A stretch of 64,000 nt of DNA from Muribaculaceae bacterium (GCA_017436845.1 JAFSCJ010000012.1:1-64000); one strand, 5' to 3'. Shown: positions 27,955-37,225, numbered from the stretch's first letter. Program-made: numbers and translations. The notes: generated by a model from the letters alone, not told the origin.

Positions 27955-28935
27955 TTAAAGTCCGAGTTTAGCTGATATTTCAAGCATTCTTTGAATTGGT
28001 TTTACTGCTTTTTCAGCTATATTTTTATCCACATTAACTTCAGGTAATTCATATTTCAAGCAATTATATAATTTTTCTAGCGTGTTTAGACGCATAAAAT
28101 TACATTCATTGCATGCGCAAGTTCCATCTTCAGGTGGAGCAGGGATGAATTTCTTATTTGGACATTTTTTAGTCATTTCATGAATTATACCACTTTCAGT
28201 AGCAACAATAAATTCTTTGAATTTAGAATTTACAGCATAATTCAATAATGCAGCTGTCGATCCCACCTTATCAGCAAGACGCACTATCACATCTTTACAT
28301 TCGGGATGAGCCAATACTTTTGCTTCAGGATATTGTTTTTTAAGTTCTATAATCTTTTCTACTGAAAATTGTTCATGAACATGGCAAGCACCATTCCACA
28401 ATTTCATATTACGTCCTGTTATACTGTTTATATAGTTTCCAAGATTTCTATCAGGACCAAATATAATTTTTTCATCTTCAGGGAAACTTTCAACTATTTG
28501 ACGAGCATTTGTCGATGTAACAACTACATCGGTCAACGCTTTTACTTCGGCTGAAGTATTTACATAGCTGATAACAGTGTGCCCGGGATTTTCTTTGATG
28601 AATTTTTCAAACTCATCGGCTTGACAACTGTCAGCAAGCGAACATCCTGCATTCATATCAGGAATTAATACTTTCTTATCAGGACAAAGTATTTTAGCTG
28701 TTTCACCCATAAAGCCCACTCCACACAATACAATTATAGGAGCTTCTATTTTTTGAGCAATCTGAGCCAATGCAAGACTATCACCTATATAATCGGCTAA
28801 ATCTTGAATTTCACCTTTTTGATAATAATGAGCAAGAATCACAGCGTTTTTCTCTTTTTTCAAACGCTTGATCTCCTCTTGCAAATTTAAAGAGCTATCG
28901 ACAGGCGCATCAATATATACTTTATCGACATTCAT
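27955..28935 (-). CDS. nadA: Quinolinate synthase A
   Basis: Condenses iminoaspartate with dihydroxyacetone phosphate to give quinolinate in NAD synthesis, using a 4Fe-4S cluster. 326 aa. Family blocks are clear: [19 protein letters not shown] (35-53), [22 protein letters not shown] (181-188), HPECKD and CACNECNFM (273-281). Candidate cluster cysteines include C84 or C98/C104, C184 and one in 273-279. nadB and nadC are not adjacent. First gene of the leftward leuS group and next to the origin-like gap. Confidence 0.94.
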   Translation of the reverse strand: MNVDKVYIDAPVDSSLNLQEEIKRLKKEKNAVILAHYYQKGEIQDLADYIGDSLALAQIAQKIEAPIIVLCGVGFMGETAKILCPDKKVLIPDMNAGCSLADSCQADEFEKFIKENPGHTVISYVNTSAEVKALTDVVVTSTNARQIVESFPEDEKIIFGPDRNLGNYINSITGRNMKLWNGACHVHEQFSVEKIIELKKQYPEAKVLAHPECKDVIVRLADKVGSTAALLNYAVNSKFKEFIVATESGIIHEMTKKCPNKKFIPAPPEDGTCACNECNFMRLNTLEKLYNCLKYELPEVNVDKNIAEKAVKPIQRMLEISAKLGL

Positions 28936-29641
28936 CTTTTTAATTATAAAGTTTAGGTTTTAATAAAAAATCTATAATAACAATAATAATGCCTGTAAAT
29001 AACTATGATAACTTTTTAGTGATTTATTTGCTTTTTAAGTTATCAATGTTTCAAACATAGGTTATATAAACTTTATTTACACAATTCTTTTTGAAACATA
29101 ATAGATTAGCTACTTTATCAACATTATGTTTATAACATGCAAAGTTAATAACTTTACTTCATTTCTTCACTCAATAACTCAACAAAACAGCGTTGAAAAT
29201 TGTAATATAGTTTTATGTTAACTTTTTTGTAGTATTTATAAGACTGATTATATATCAGCTTATTTAGTAAATGCAAATTTATTTATTAAAAACTCTCCAA
29301 AACTTTTTCTACACTATTTACATGTTATCAACATTGATTGTAAACAATGAGATAAGAATTATAATCATAAGCAAAACTAATAAATCTCATGAAGTCATAA
29401 AATAGACTTAAATAACTTATTTATAACATGTTTAAAGTAAAATAAACCATGAAGAATAGTGTAAATAAATGAAATGTAAATTTTCTAAACTTACAAATAA
29501 TCAACATTTTATTAAATATATAAATAACTGAATAAAAAAAGATTAAGATAATTATCAACAACATGTAGATTATATTATCTACATTATTTACAAAAAAAAG
29601 CTCGCCATCAAGACGAGCTTTAAAAGGAGAATAATTATATA
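28936..29641. other. Candidate replication origin (AT-rich gap with DnaA-box-like repeats)
   Basis: About 700 bp without a gene, very A+T-rich. TTATCAACA, a variant of the DnaA box TTATCCACA, occurs exactly three times (29115-29123, 29325-29333, 29552-29560). TTATTTACA occurs at 29073-29081, 29584-29592 and inverted at 29460-29468. Long A/T stretches could act as unwinding regions. Sampled lines suggest plus-strand GC skew turns from C-rich left of here to G-rich further right, as expected at an origin, but the change is gradual over 29-39 kb. dnaA is not in the window. Confidence 0.45.
29592..29621 (-). terminator. Terminator of the exported-protein cassette
   Basis: AAAGCTCG (29597-29604) pairs with CGAGCTTT (29614-29621) across a 9-nt loop. 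On the minus strand a run of eight U follows. It lies 20 nt after the last cassette gene and marks the end of that leftward transcript. Confidence 0.85.
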
Positions 29642-30844
29642 TTACTCTATTTGACGAATAAGTAATCCGGGATACAAATCTTTTCCACTTTCTTTTATAA
29701 AAGTAGTTGCACCAAAATCAGCACCATAGGCACCTTCTTCTGATGCCATGAAACGATTATCCCATATTTTTGATTCAACAGGTTTAATAACACCTACACG
29801 TTTATATTCTATCTTGCCATTCTTTTCTTGTGCTTCAAGAACTTCAAATTTAGAGTCTTTAGTAATGCCTTCTTTTAATCCTATTTCTACAGTAATTGTA
29901 GGATCAACACTAATAATAGGAGCTTTAATACGGAATGGTTCATGTTTTTTAGATAAGTCAGCTATATTTTCGTCTATAGCACGTTGACAGGCTTTGCGAA
30001 CCATCATTAAAGGTTCATCTTCATTAATTCCCATGAAAGAGGTAGTGGAACCGCTTGATTCTATTTCACCTACATATTTCATTTTAAAAATTTCTCGATT
30101 TTTTTCAAAGTCCAATCTTTTTTGTTCATCAGGGGCAGAAGAATAATAAAGTTTATAAAAAGTATTTGCTGTTTCTTCATTCCAATCAAGTTGATATAGA
30201 CTGGTGCGTATTTTTACTTTAAAACCTTTGATACTTTCAACCATATCACCTACCATATCTGATAAATCACTAAGATCTACACCAACAAATGCTCCGGCAA
30301 AAGCACCTAATATTCTTAATCCTGAACCAACAGCACTACTGGTTTTAGATTTATCTACATAATTAATTTCGTTAACAAGTAAGAATGTATTACCAATTAA
30401 TTCTTCACCTGCATCTTCAAGCATAGCCATACCACGAGCTGAGCGTTTGGCAAGTTCTTTATCAAGTTGAGATGCATCATAAAGTCCACGACTTTTAATA
30501 AGATCTAATGAACATTCACCTGTTAATATATTACGATTAAACCATTTAGCAACCAAACGACTACCTATATGATTTTTATTAATAAAAACTTCTATGGAGT
30601 CTTGATATTTTCCTTTTTTTGCTACATTTACTACTTTGACACTTAGATTATGGTCATTGTATTTATCAGAAATAGGTATATTAAGAAATTGTTCTTTAAT
30701 TTCATTGGCAAATTTTTGTTCTGTATTATTTACAAGAATACTATATACAGAACTTCTTCTATACTCTGTTTCTACTACTTCTTTTTTAGCAAAAGACGGA
30801 ATAAAACAGAATAGTATTAATATAAGAGAAATTATATTTTTCAT
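29642..30844 (-). CDS. Exported protein of unknown function, last gene of the envelope cassette
   Basis: 400 aa with a signal peptide (MKNIISLILILFCFIPSFA). A glycine/alanine-rich hydrophobic stretch (about 171-193, SAVGSGLRILGAFAGAFVGV) could be membrane-associated. The C-terminal part has a compact beta pattern, VEIGLKEGITKDSKFEVLEAQ then RVGVIKPVES, resembling the OB-like tail of FlgT-type or CsgG-associated proteins (a fold-level impression only). No enzyme motif. The terminator at 29592-29621 follows directly. It is 12 nt after the WG-repeat gene on the same transcript. Confidence 0.6.
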   Translation of the reverse strand: MKNIISLILILFCFIPSFAKKEVVETEYRRSSVYSILVNNTEQKFANEIKEQFLNIPISDKYNDHNLSVKVVNVAKKGKYQDSIEVFINKNHIGSRLVAKWFNRNILTGECSLDLIKSRGLYDASQLDKELAKRSARGMAMLEDAGEELIGNTFLLVNEINYVDKSKTSSAVGSGLRILGAFAGAFVGVDLSDLSDMVGDMVESIKGFKVKIRTSLYQLDWNEETANTFYKLYYSSAPDEQKRLDFEKNREIFKMKYVGEIESSGSTTSFMGINEDEPLMMVRKACQRAIDENIADLSKKHEPFRIKAPIISVDPTITVEIGLKEGITKDSKFEVLEAQEKNGKIEYKRVGVIKPVESKIWDNRFMASEEGAYGADFGATTFIKESGKDLYPGLLIRQIE

Positions 30845-30856
30845 TTTTATTTAATT

Positions 30857-32839
30857 TTAAAAATCCCACAAATTATCTGTAATTTTTTCAGTCAATCTGA
30901 ATTCATTACGGCGGTCGTCAAACATCAAGTTGAAACGATAAACTTCAACTTCTTGCATAGAAGATTGATTATTTTCTTTCATTAATTGATAACATTTATC
31001 AGCCATTTCAATGTTTGATAATTGACAAGGTATAATTAATTTATCAGATTCATTGATAGCTCCTATTAGATTATTTTCATTACAGATATAAGCAATATTT
31101 TCAGAATTGAAATTATAGGCATCTTTATATCCTTTTGTAATTATTTTATTTTTAGAGATATTTAGAGCATACCATAGATTATCTTTTTTTACCCATGAGT
31201 AGGTAGGATTGGTTATACTACGAGGTTTAATATCTTCCCATTCACATTTTATGATGTTTAGGTCTTTGTTATTAATTTCTCCCCATCCTTTTTGTGTTTT
31301 AACCAATGCGACACCATTGTTAAATGATTTAGCATCTATATATTTTGAAGCAATGGCATACTGTCCCATGCAGTTTAAGTATCCAAATGTTCCATTTGAT
31401 TTTTCTTGTGCACACATTAGATTTTCACTAATAGGAAGAATTAAATTATATGATGGACTAATAATTTCAGTACCATTATTATTAACTAAACCATATGCCC
31501 CACGTTTAACTATATATGTATTTTCCTTTGGGGGTAAAATAAAGTTATATTCTGCTGATATTTTTTCTCCATCAGTATTAATAAGATATTGTATATCATC
31601 ATTAATAATTACAGCTACACCGTTTTTAAAAGGAGAGATACCTGAAGCATCAATCCATTTTTTAAACATTAATTGTTTGGTTTTTATATTGAAATAATTA
31701 ACTTGGAGTTTTTTGCTTTTTTCTTGTGCTACAGGTACAAGATTTTCAGTGGGAAGATATGCAATTGCATATTTTCCGGGTTCTAAAATAATTTCTCCAA
31801 ATTCACTTATAATACCTATTTTATCAGAGCGATTTGTTCGAGCCGTACGCCAATCAAAAGCCATTACTTCATTGTAATTATTAGAAACAGCAAAGAACTT
31901 GTTTATTGGCATTTCTATTGTTGAAAATTTTTCAGGAGTAATAAATTTATAGGCAAGGAGATCATAATTTCCACATTCTTTCATTAAATTATAATCTTCT
32001 TCAGGCATTTGAGAGATAAATCTTTCGAGAAGAACTTTTAATGAATCTTTAGCATAGGTATGACTTTTGCTTAAATTATTGTTATTTTCTCGCACATTCC
32101 ATGCATTTTTCAATATTTTTTTAGCTTTATCGGTATATTCTTTTGAATCAATAATATTGGCTAAAAAAGGATTAGCTTCAATAGGAGTATGAGTAAAAGT
32201 ACCAATCATTTTATATTTGGCAGGTATTATCAATTCGCCTTTACGATTGTAAACACCAAATTTACCGCCTATAACTTTTTTAGAATTAGTTTTATCAAAT
32301 TTGCCTCCTTCGTTAACCCAGCAAAAACCTTGTTCATTAAAAGTTCCTATAGCAGAATATTGACAAGGAATAAATATTTGGTAATTAGTGTCAATATAAC
32401 CAAATTTATCTCCTTTTTTTATGTGAGCAAGTCCATCTTTGTATGCGCCTATTTCATCATATTCGCATTTAAGAACAATATCTCCGTTTCTATTTATGTA
32501 TCCCCATTTTCCTCCGGAAGTGAGCAGTCCGTCTTCAATTTTTCCTCCAACGGCAACTTTACAATAATTTCCTTCCCATGTGCGCATTTCGGAATATTGA
32601 ATTTTTATAACTTCTTTTCCTGAAGAATTTATGTAACCCCATTTATCTCCTTTGCGCACTTTGGCACGTCCATCAATAAAAGCTGATACTTCTTTGTAAT
32701 CGTGTTTGATTACGACATTTCCATCGCCATCGACATATCCCCATTTTCCTTTTTCATTTTGATTGGGGATTAGGTCTTGAGCATAAGAGTTTATCCCAAT
32801 CATAAAGATTGAGATAAACATTAGACATAATTTTTTCAT
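30857..32839 (-). CDS. Exported WG-repeat protein
   Basis: 660 aa with a signal peptide (MKKLCLMFISIFMIGINSYAQ). The N-terminal 210 residues contain five clear WG repeats (e.g. GKWGYVDGDGNVVI, DKWGYINSSGKEVI, GKWGYINRNGDIVL, DKFGYIDTN, GKFGVYNRKGELI), and further degenerate copies occur after about residue 390 (YGLVNNNGTEII, GTFGYLNCMGQ, KGWGEINNKDLNI). WG repeats form beta-propeller or solenoid-like surfaces of unknown role. Likely periplasmic or surface-exposed. Central gene of the envelope cassette, flanked by 12-nt and 25-nt gaps. Confidence 0.8.
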   Translation of the reverse strand: MKKLCLMFISIFMIGINSYAQDLIPNQNEKGKWGYVDGDGNVVIKHDYKEVSAFIDGRAKVRKGDKWGYINSSGKEVIKIQYSEMRTWEGNYCKVAVGGKIEDGLLTSGGKWGYINRNGDIVLKCEYDEIGAYKDGLAHIKKGDKFGYIDTNYQIFIPCQYSAIGTFNEQGFCWVNEGGKFDKTNSKKVIGGKFGVYNRKGELIIPAKYKMIGTFTHTPIEANPFLANIIDSKEYTDKAKKILKNAWNVRENNNNLSKSHTYAKDSLKVLLERFISQMPEEDYNLMKECGNYDLLAYKFITPEKFSTIEMPINKFFAVSNNYNEVMAFDWRTARTNRSDKIGIISEFGEIILEPGKYAIAYLPTENLVPVAQEKSKKLQVNYFNIKTKQLMFKKWIDASGISPFKNGVAVIINDDIQYLINTDGEKISAEYNFILPPKENTYIVKRGAYGLVNNNGTEIISPSYNLILPISENLMCAQEKSNGTFGYLNCMGQYAIASKYIDAKSFNNGVALVKTQKGWGEINNKDLNIIKCEWEDIKPRSITNPTYSWVKKDNLWYALNISKNKIITKGYKDAYNFNSENIAYICNENNLIGAINESDKLIIPCQLSNIEMADKCYQLMKENNQSSMQEVEVYRFNLMFDDRRNEFRLTEKITDNLWDF

Positions 32840-32864
32840 AATATGAATTAGTATTATTTATTTG

Positions 32865-33803
32865 TTATTTTAACCACATGATGTTGGTTGTAGTTTCTTT
32901 TTGACCGTTACCGTAAGCAACGCCCACAGCACGAGCAGCTTCGATTTTGCGTTTTTCGATATCAACCTCGTTATTATATTTTTCTTTCATTTCGAAGTCC
33001 CAGTTTTCCTTGACAATTTTCTTTATTTCATTGTGCAAAGATGTTGCTTCGCCATAACAAGAAGCATCGGGATCTATCTGAACAAGAAATGCAAATGCTT
33101 TTTTTGCACCATATTCATCAGGAGATGCTGCCCATGCCGCTTTAGCTTGAGAAAGGAGCATTTGTCCTTCGTAGTTTATGTATTTGTTGTAAATAGAAAG
33201 AATCAGTTCGTTAGCTTCATCATATCCTGCACAGCAATCCGGAATAGTTGCAACAATGCTTAATGCTTCATCATAGTTGCGTAGAGATGATGCTTGTTGA
33301 GCTTTTTTGATGAGCACAGGATATTCTTTATTGTAGTAGTCAAGTATTTTTTTTGAGCCTTGTTCAACAAACTGTTGTAATTGGTTATTTTTTCCGTTAA
33401 GTTGACGAAATGCATTTACAAAAGCTCTTGTTTCGCTTGTTCCTGCACCTCGCAATTCATAGTTTGTTGTTGCATAAATTTTGCGACTGATATTGTCTCC
33501 AATGTATAGAGTTAAAGTAGAGTGCATCACATGATTCATTGGAGGACCGGCAACGACATCTTTATAAAGGTGAGATATTTTTCCTGTAACGAAGAAACGG
33601 TCAAGGTCAGGATTGGCTGTAACACCTGTTGCTGTAATTGCTGTCGCCAATCGAGACATGAGCATATCGTTTACTTCATCGGGTATTTCTTCTCCTTGTG
33701 TAACAGGAGCTACCATTAGATGTATATCACATTGGGCAGAAGCTATGTTTCCTCCTGTTAATGAGATAATGGCAGATGCTAATATATGTTTTAAAATTTT
33801 CAT
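32865..33803 (-). CDS. Exported protein of unknown function with helical repeat region
   Basis: 312 aa, with a signal peptide ending near ASAQ (residue 24). The first half (HLMVAPVTQGEEIPDEVNDML, then RFFVTGKISHLYKDVV) has an alternating alpha/beta pattern that recalls CsgG/LpoB-type nucleotide-fold domains. The second half (about 150-290) is helical and TPR-like (NYDEALSIVATIPDCCAGYDEAN). Located between the WG-repeat and DUF6175 genes with 25- and 28-nt gaps. Function unknown; a periplasmic scaffold is inferred. Confidence 0.6.
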   Translation of the reverse strand: MKILKHILASAIISLTGGNIASAQCDIHLMVAPVTQGEEIPDEVNDMLMSRLATAITATGVTANPDLDRFFVTGKISHLYKDVVAGPPMNHVMHSTLTLYIGDNISRKIYATTNYELRGAGTSETRAFVNAFRQLNGKNNQLQQFVEQGSKKILDYYNKEYPVLIKKAQQASSLRNYDEALSIVATIPDCCAGYDEANELILSIYNKYINYEGQMLLSQAKAAWAASPDEYGAKKAFAFLVQIDPDASCYGEATSLHNEIKKIVKENWDFEMKEKYNNEVDIEKRKIEAARAVGVAYGNGQKETTTNIMWLK

Positions 33804-33831
33804 TGTTTTACTTAGTTAAGGTTTGTAGATG

Positions 33832-34785
33832 TTATTTTTCGCCAATAATCAAGATTGCTTTACCCAATCCTTTGGTTACTAATTTTGAAGTCATGTTATA
33901 AGGAGTTTTGCGTAGATATTTACGCAAATTTGAAGCAAAATGGCGGGTGTCCATAGGCATTCCGTTTTCACGATAGAGAGGAATTCTTACTTGCTCAAAC
34001 ACCATCATATCTTCTGTTGCATCGCTAAGACTATAACGATGGTTAACAGTATTTTGTGCAACCCATTCGTCTATGATTTCTGATAATTCCATTCCGTCAA
34101 ATTCATCTTCTAAAGATGCTCCTGAACCATTGTCAAACATGCGTATTTCAAGACCTACTTCACGTCCATTGGTCAATAAATCATCAAAGTGAGCTTGTAA
34201 TTGACCAATGAAATTGTCCATGTTTTCAAGCACTGCTTCTTCAATTAGAACTGGTATTTCAGCCGAGAAAGATGCCGGACCTGTTCCTTGTGCAGCGGCA
34301 ACTTGTTTGTTGGTATAGGCATCAAGACCACGTAAAGTATATGTTACTGAATTTTTGGGACCAACTGTATTTACTCGCCATGATAATTCAACAAGAATAT
34401 CAGCTTTTGCACGAGTCAATAAGCGATCCAATGGAGTTTCAGCTATAGCGGCTCCCGATGTGCGAGATGTTGTCATTTCGTTTTCAGCAGTTGCTTGATT
34501 GATGCTTCTTATAGAAGCAGCCAAGTCTTTCAAAGGAAGGCCACGTTCAGCCATTAATTCCCCGATTTTGGTGATTGTATTAAGAAGATCCATATCTTCT
34601 TGTACCGCACGTTCATAGTCAGGGATGCGAGTTGTGTTACCTTGATTTTCATAATTCATCATGTAGCCATTTGCATTACACCATGCATCGGCGGGAATTA
34701 CCATAATAGTAGGTTTTTTTGCTTGCCCTGACATCATGATGGGCAATAACAAAAGTATAACTGATAATAAAGCGATTTTCTTCAT
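33832..34785 (-). CDS. DUF6175-like exported protein
   Basis: 317 aa, with a signal peptide cut after MSGQA (about residue 22). The mature N-terminus begins with a beta strand, KPTIMVIPADAWCNANGYM, then a helix with DMDLLNTITKIGELMAERG; later AKADILVELSWRVN and VTYTLRGLDAYTNKQVAAA. This pattern matches what I recall as DUF6175 of Bacteroidetes and is similar in layout to CsgG-type outer-membrane assembly domains (assert P, strand, amphipathic helix, 'ADI' strand). Function unproven. 12 nt from the small lipoprotein gene. Confidence 0.65.
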   Translation of the reverse strand: MKKIALLSVILLLLPIMMSGQAKKPTIMVIPADAWCNANGYMMNYENQGNTTRIPDYERAVQEDMDLLNTITKIGELMAERGLPLKDLAASIRSINQATAENEMTTSRTSGAAIAETPLDRLLTRAKADILVELSWRVNTVGPKNSVTYTLRGLDAYTNKQVAAAQGTGPASFSAEIPVLIEEAVLENMDNFIGQLQAHFDDLLTNGREVGLEIRMFDNGSGASLEDEFDGMELSEIIDEWVAQNTVNHRYSLSDATEDMMVFEQVRIPLYRENGMPMDTRHFASNLRKYLRKTPYNMTSKLVTKGLGKAILIIGEK

Positions 34786-34797
34786 TTTTTTGCTTGT

Positions 34798-35292
34798 TTA
34801 AGGTTTGATTATATTGTCATCAATGAGTCGTTGGCGCAATTCGGCACGTTTTACTCTTACCACAACTCCATAGTTTTCTTGCGTAGAATGTTTAGCTTTT
34901 ATTCTTGATGTTTTGTTTTCATCTTCTGATGATATATATTTTTTATATTCTCCTCCGTCGGCGAAAAATTTGTTGAAATAGTATTCATATTTTTCTTGTG
35001 CGTTGACTTCGAGAATTAAAGGTCGTTTGTTGCATTCGCCTGAACCGGCATTTATGCCTTTGAACAAAACATCTCTCACCGCATTTTTCTTTGCTTGTTC
35101 AATTGCATCGGCTTTATTTTTCCCTTTTCCCCATGCTCTTAGTGTTTGAGATCCATCAAGCTCAACACCAAGACATTCAGTTTCAAAAGTTGCAAATGCA
35201 TATTCATTTGCTATTTCTGTATTTGTGCGACAAGAAGTTATTGCTAAAGTCATAGTAATAAGACAAACTGCAAATATTTTTTTTGTTTTCAT
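34798..35292 (-). CDS. Small LPP20/FlgT-N-like lipoprotein, paralogue A
   Basis: 164 aa. A signal peptide with a possible lipobox cysteine at C21 (LAITSC). The segment AWGKGKNKADAIEQAKKNAV (53-72) followed by RDVLFKGI matches the glycine-x-glycine plus alanine-helix pattern of LPP20/FlgT-N domains. It shares VLF-K/R-G, RPL, the FF..FFA..G..K.Y block and a late L...L....IIK with the gene at 36053-36532, so the two are paralogues in one operon. Probably anchored to an outer membrane leaflet facing the periplasm. Confidence 0.65.
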   Translation of the reverse strand: MKTKKIFAVCLITMTLAITSCRTNTEIANEYAFATFETECLGVELDGSQTLRAWGKGKNKADAIEQAKKNAVRDVLFKGINAGSGECNKRPLILEVNAQEKYEYYFNKFFADGGEYKKYISSEDENKTSRIKAKHSTQENYGVVVRVKRAELRQRLIDDNIIKP

Positions 35293-35306
35293 TTCTTTTC
35301 TATTTT

Positions 35307-36050
35307 TTAAAATTCGTATCCTAATTTCAAAGTAACAAATGATGTATATTCGTGGTCGGGAACGATAGTATTGTCTTTTCCTGCTTTATAGGATTTTAGT
35401 GTTTGTCCCATATATGAAAGTCCCACAAGAAATGCCGAGCGTGATTCGCCAATGCGTATACCTATTGTGGGGCGGAACATAAAACCATCTCTAATAGTTC
35501 CTCCAAGGTCAAATGAATAGTAAGGAACAATAGTGCGGTGTTCAGAAGAAATAATATTTCCTCTGACATTGGCAAAAATGGGAAATGCCCATTTAATATC
35601 GGAATATCTGACTTTTTCGTTGTTGAAATAGTAGCGAGCGCCAAGTCCTATACCGGCTCTGAAATATTCGTTAAAACGATAACCGCCCACGATATCGAGT
35701 TCGCTCAATGCAACATTATAGCTATTGATGTTGCAAGAATAACCACCTTGTAATTCAACTGCACACCAAAACCCTTTTTCATAATCAGAATAATCTTTAT
35801 ACGAGTTGGTATTCTTTTCGCTTGGTAGATTAGGAGATTTGCCATAGGCAATGCGATTTACTTCAATCATGGGATAAGTGTAGAGTTCTCCGTTGGTGCT
35901 ACGTATTGAAACCGATTGATTTTCTTTGACTGTTTCAATGGCTCCTTTAATCACGTTGCCATTTTTTAAAAATACGTGATCAAGCTCATTTTGTGCATGC
36001 ATCATTATTGCAAAAGTTGCTATAATGGCTAAAAATAAAAATCTTTTCAT
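35307..36050 (-). CDS. Exported outer-membrane beta-barrel protein
   Basis: 247 aa. The signal peptide (MKRFLFLAIIATFAIMMHAQ) is followed by a short N-terminal domain resembling the LKNGNVIKGAIETV beta hairpin seen in many Bacteroidetes exported proteins, and then about eight amphipathic beta strands from residue 90 to the end. The final strand ends in aromatic F (LKLGYEF), an outer-membrane insertion signature. Predicted small eight-stranded barrel. Sits between the two paralogous small lipoprotein-like genes. Confidence 0.7.
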   Translation of the reverse strand: MKRFLFLAIIATFAIMMHAQNELDHVFLKNGNVIKGAIETVKENQSVSIRSTNGELYTYPMIEVNRIAYGKSPNLPSEKNTNSYKDYSDYEKGFWCAVELQGGYSCNINSYNVALSELDIVGGYRFNEYFRAGIGLGARYYFNNEKVRYSDIKWAFPIFANVRGNIISSEHRTIVPYYSFDLGGTIRDGFMFRPTIGIRIGESRSAFLVGLSYMGQTLKSYKAGKDNTIVPDHEYTSFVTLKLGYEF

Positions 36051-36052
36051 CT

Positions 36053-36532
36053 CTAAAATCCTGAATTAAGTCCTTTAATAATGCCTGCCGATTCGAGATC
36101 TTTGTGCAATTGTTCTTTATTTACAGTTACTATGGAGCTAATCTTATATTGCTTGCCGGCTTTTATTACTTGGCGAGATCCATTTACTGAGGCAACATAG
36201 TTTTTAGCAGTACCATTTTCAGCGAAAAAGTCCTTGAAAAAATCAGCATGTTGTGCTTCAACCATGGGGCTTCCGGCTAACGGACGTTGATTTTGTCGTA
36301 ACTCTTTGTTATTAAAACCGCGAAATAATACACCATGTACAGCACAACGAGCAATGAGATCATCGTTGATTTTTGATTTTTTAGAAATAACAGTAACTTT
36401 TACGAGATAGGTTCCTTGAGTGCCTGTGCCGGCTCCTTCAATCTCATAATTCAACTTGTCTTCATCTTTAGCAAAAGCAATAGCCGATGCAGTGAATAAG
36501 ATTAATAATGTTAGAAAAATTCTTTTTATCAT
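36053..36532 (-). CDS. Small LPP20-like exported protein, paralogue B
   Basis: 159 aa with a signal peptide ending near IAFA (residue 21); no lipobox cysteine, unlike its relative at 34798-35292. Shared blocks with that gene: VLFRG (68-72 here), RPL, ADFFKDFFAENG.. and the C-terminal L..DLESAGIIK. It starts with YEIEGAGTGTQGTYLVKV, a beta pair in place of the LPP20-type helix. First gene of the seven-gene segment and 3 nt from the barrel gene. Confidence 0.6.
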   Translation of the reverse strand: MIKRIFLTLLILFTASAIAFAKDEDKLNYEIEGAGTGTQGTYLVKVTVISKKSKINDDLIARCAVHGVLFRGFNNKELRQNQRPLAGSPMVEAQHADFFKDFFAENGTAKNYVASVNGSRQVIKAGKQYKISSIVTVNKEQLHKDLESAGIIKGLNSGF

Positions 36533-36549
36533 AATTTTAAGTTTAGAAA

Positions 36550-36587
36550 TACGGCTCAGATTGTATCTAATTACTATCTGAGCCGTA
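36550..36587 (-). terminator. Hairpin between the barrel gene and the cassette
   Basis: A 12-bp stem, TACGGCTCAGAT (36550-36561) with ATCTGAGCCGTA (36576-36587), and a 14-nt loop. On the minus strand the following bases are only moderately T-rich, so it may be a leaky terminator that lets the 36608-37159 barrel be expressed above the downstream genes. Confidence 0.6.
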
Positions 36588-36607
36588 AAAGTTATTAAGA
36601 GTCTATA

Positions 36608-37159
36608 TTAGAACATGTATGAAACACCAACCATTATATTGGTGTTTTTTGCAGCATCTTCAACATCCATCAAATCAGTCAAACCATAGTCGTAACCTAC
36701 ATGAATTTGGAAATTGCTTATTTCAACACCAAGACGACCACCTATACCGGCATCAAATTTTTCCCAATAATCAAATGTTTTCTCTCCTTCTGATTTGCCT
36801 GCAATACCATAAGCGAAATAAGGACCAACTTCAGCAAACCCCCAAAGATTTTCAGTCAAAGAAATTTTGTAACCAAAGTGAATTGGAAGATTGATGTAAC
36901 CTGCGTTTACGCTTTCATCTTCAACTTTACATCCTTTGTGATCATAAACAAGGGCGGCTCCTAAATAAAGGCTTTCAGAGAAATTATATTCTCCACGTAC
37001 CCCTATTTGGAATCCGATTTTAGAATCAGCATATTCACCTGTTGTGCTACTGATGTTCATTCCACCGGTTGCTCCAATACGGAATTTCTTATCACTTTGA
37101 GCAAAGGCAACTGTTGCACCACAAAGAATTAGTGTAACAATAAAAAAGAATTTTTTCAT
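36608..37159 (-). CDS. Porin-family outer-membrane beta-barrel protein
   Basis: 183 aa with a signal peptide (MKKFFFIVTLILCGATVAFAQ). The mature part is a run of amphipathic strands (FRIGATGGMNISS, IGFQIGVRGEYNF, LYLGAALVYDH ... INLPIHFGYKI) ending GVSYMF with terminal F, matching the PF13568-type eight-stranded barrel. It leads the exported cassette but is separated from it by a 12-bp hairpin, so the expression level may differ. Confidence 0.8.
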   Translation of the reverse strand: MKKFFFIVTLILCGATVAFAQSDKKFRIGATGGMNISSTTGEYADSKIGFQIGVRGEYNFSESLYLGAALVYDHKGCKVEDESVNAGYINLPIHFGYKISLTENLWGFAEVGPYFAYGIAGKSEGEKTFDYWEKFDAGIGGRLGVEISNFQIHVGYDYGLTDLMDVEDAAKNTNIMVGVSYMF

Positions 37160-37225
37160 GATGATTAGTTTTAGTTAAAAAATATTTTCATTGCGAATTT
37201 AATAAGTATTGTTTTTACCTTTTAA

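Noticed and set aside
29198..29223. dif-like site in the origin-like gap
   Set aside because: TTATGTTAACT resembles the XerD arm, but the XerC arm does not match and a dif site should lie at the terminus, not at an origin-like region.
30857..32839. Repeats as a CRISPR or satellite array
   Set aside because: The repetition is at protein level (WG motifs) with diverged DNA and no regular spacers.
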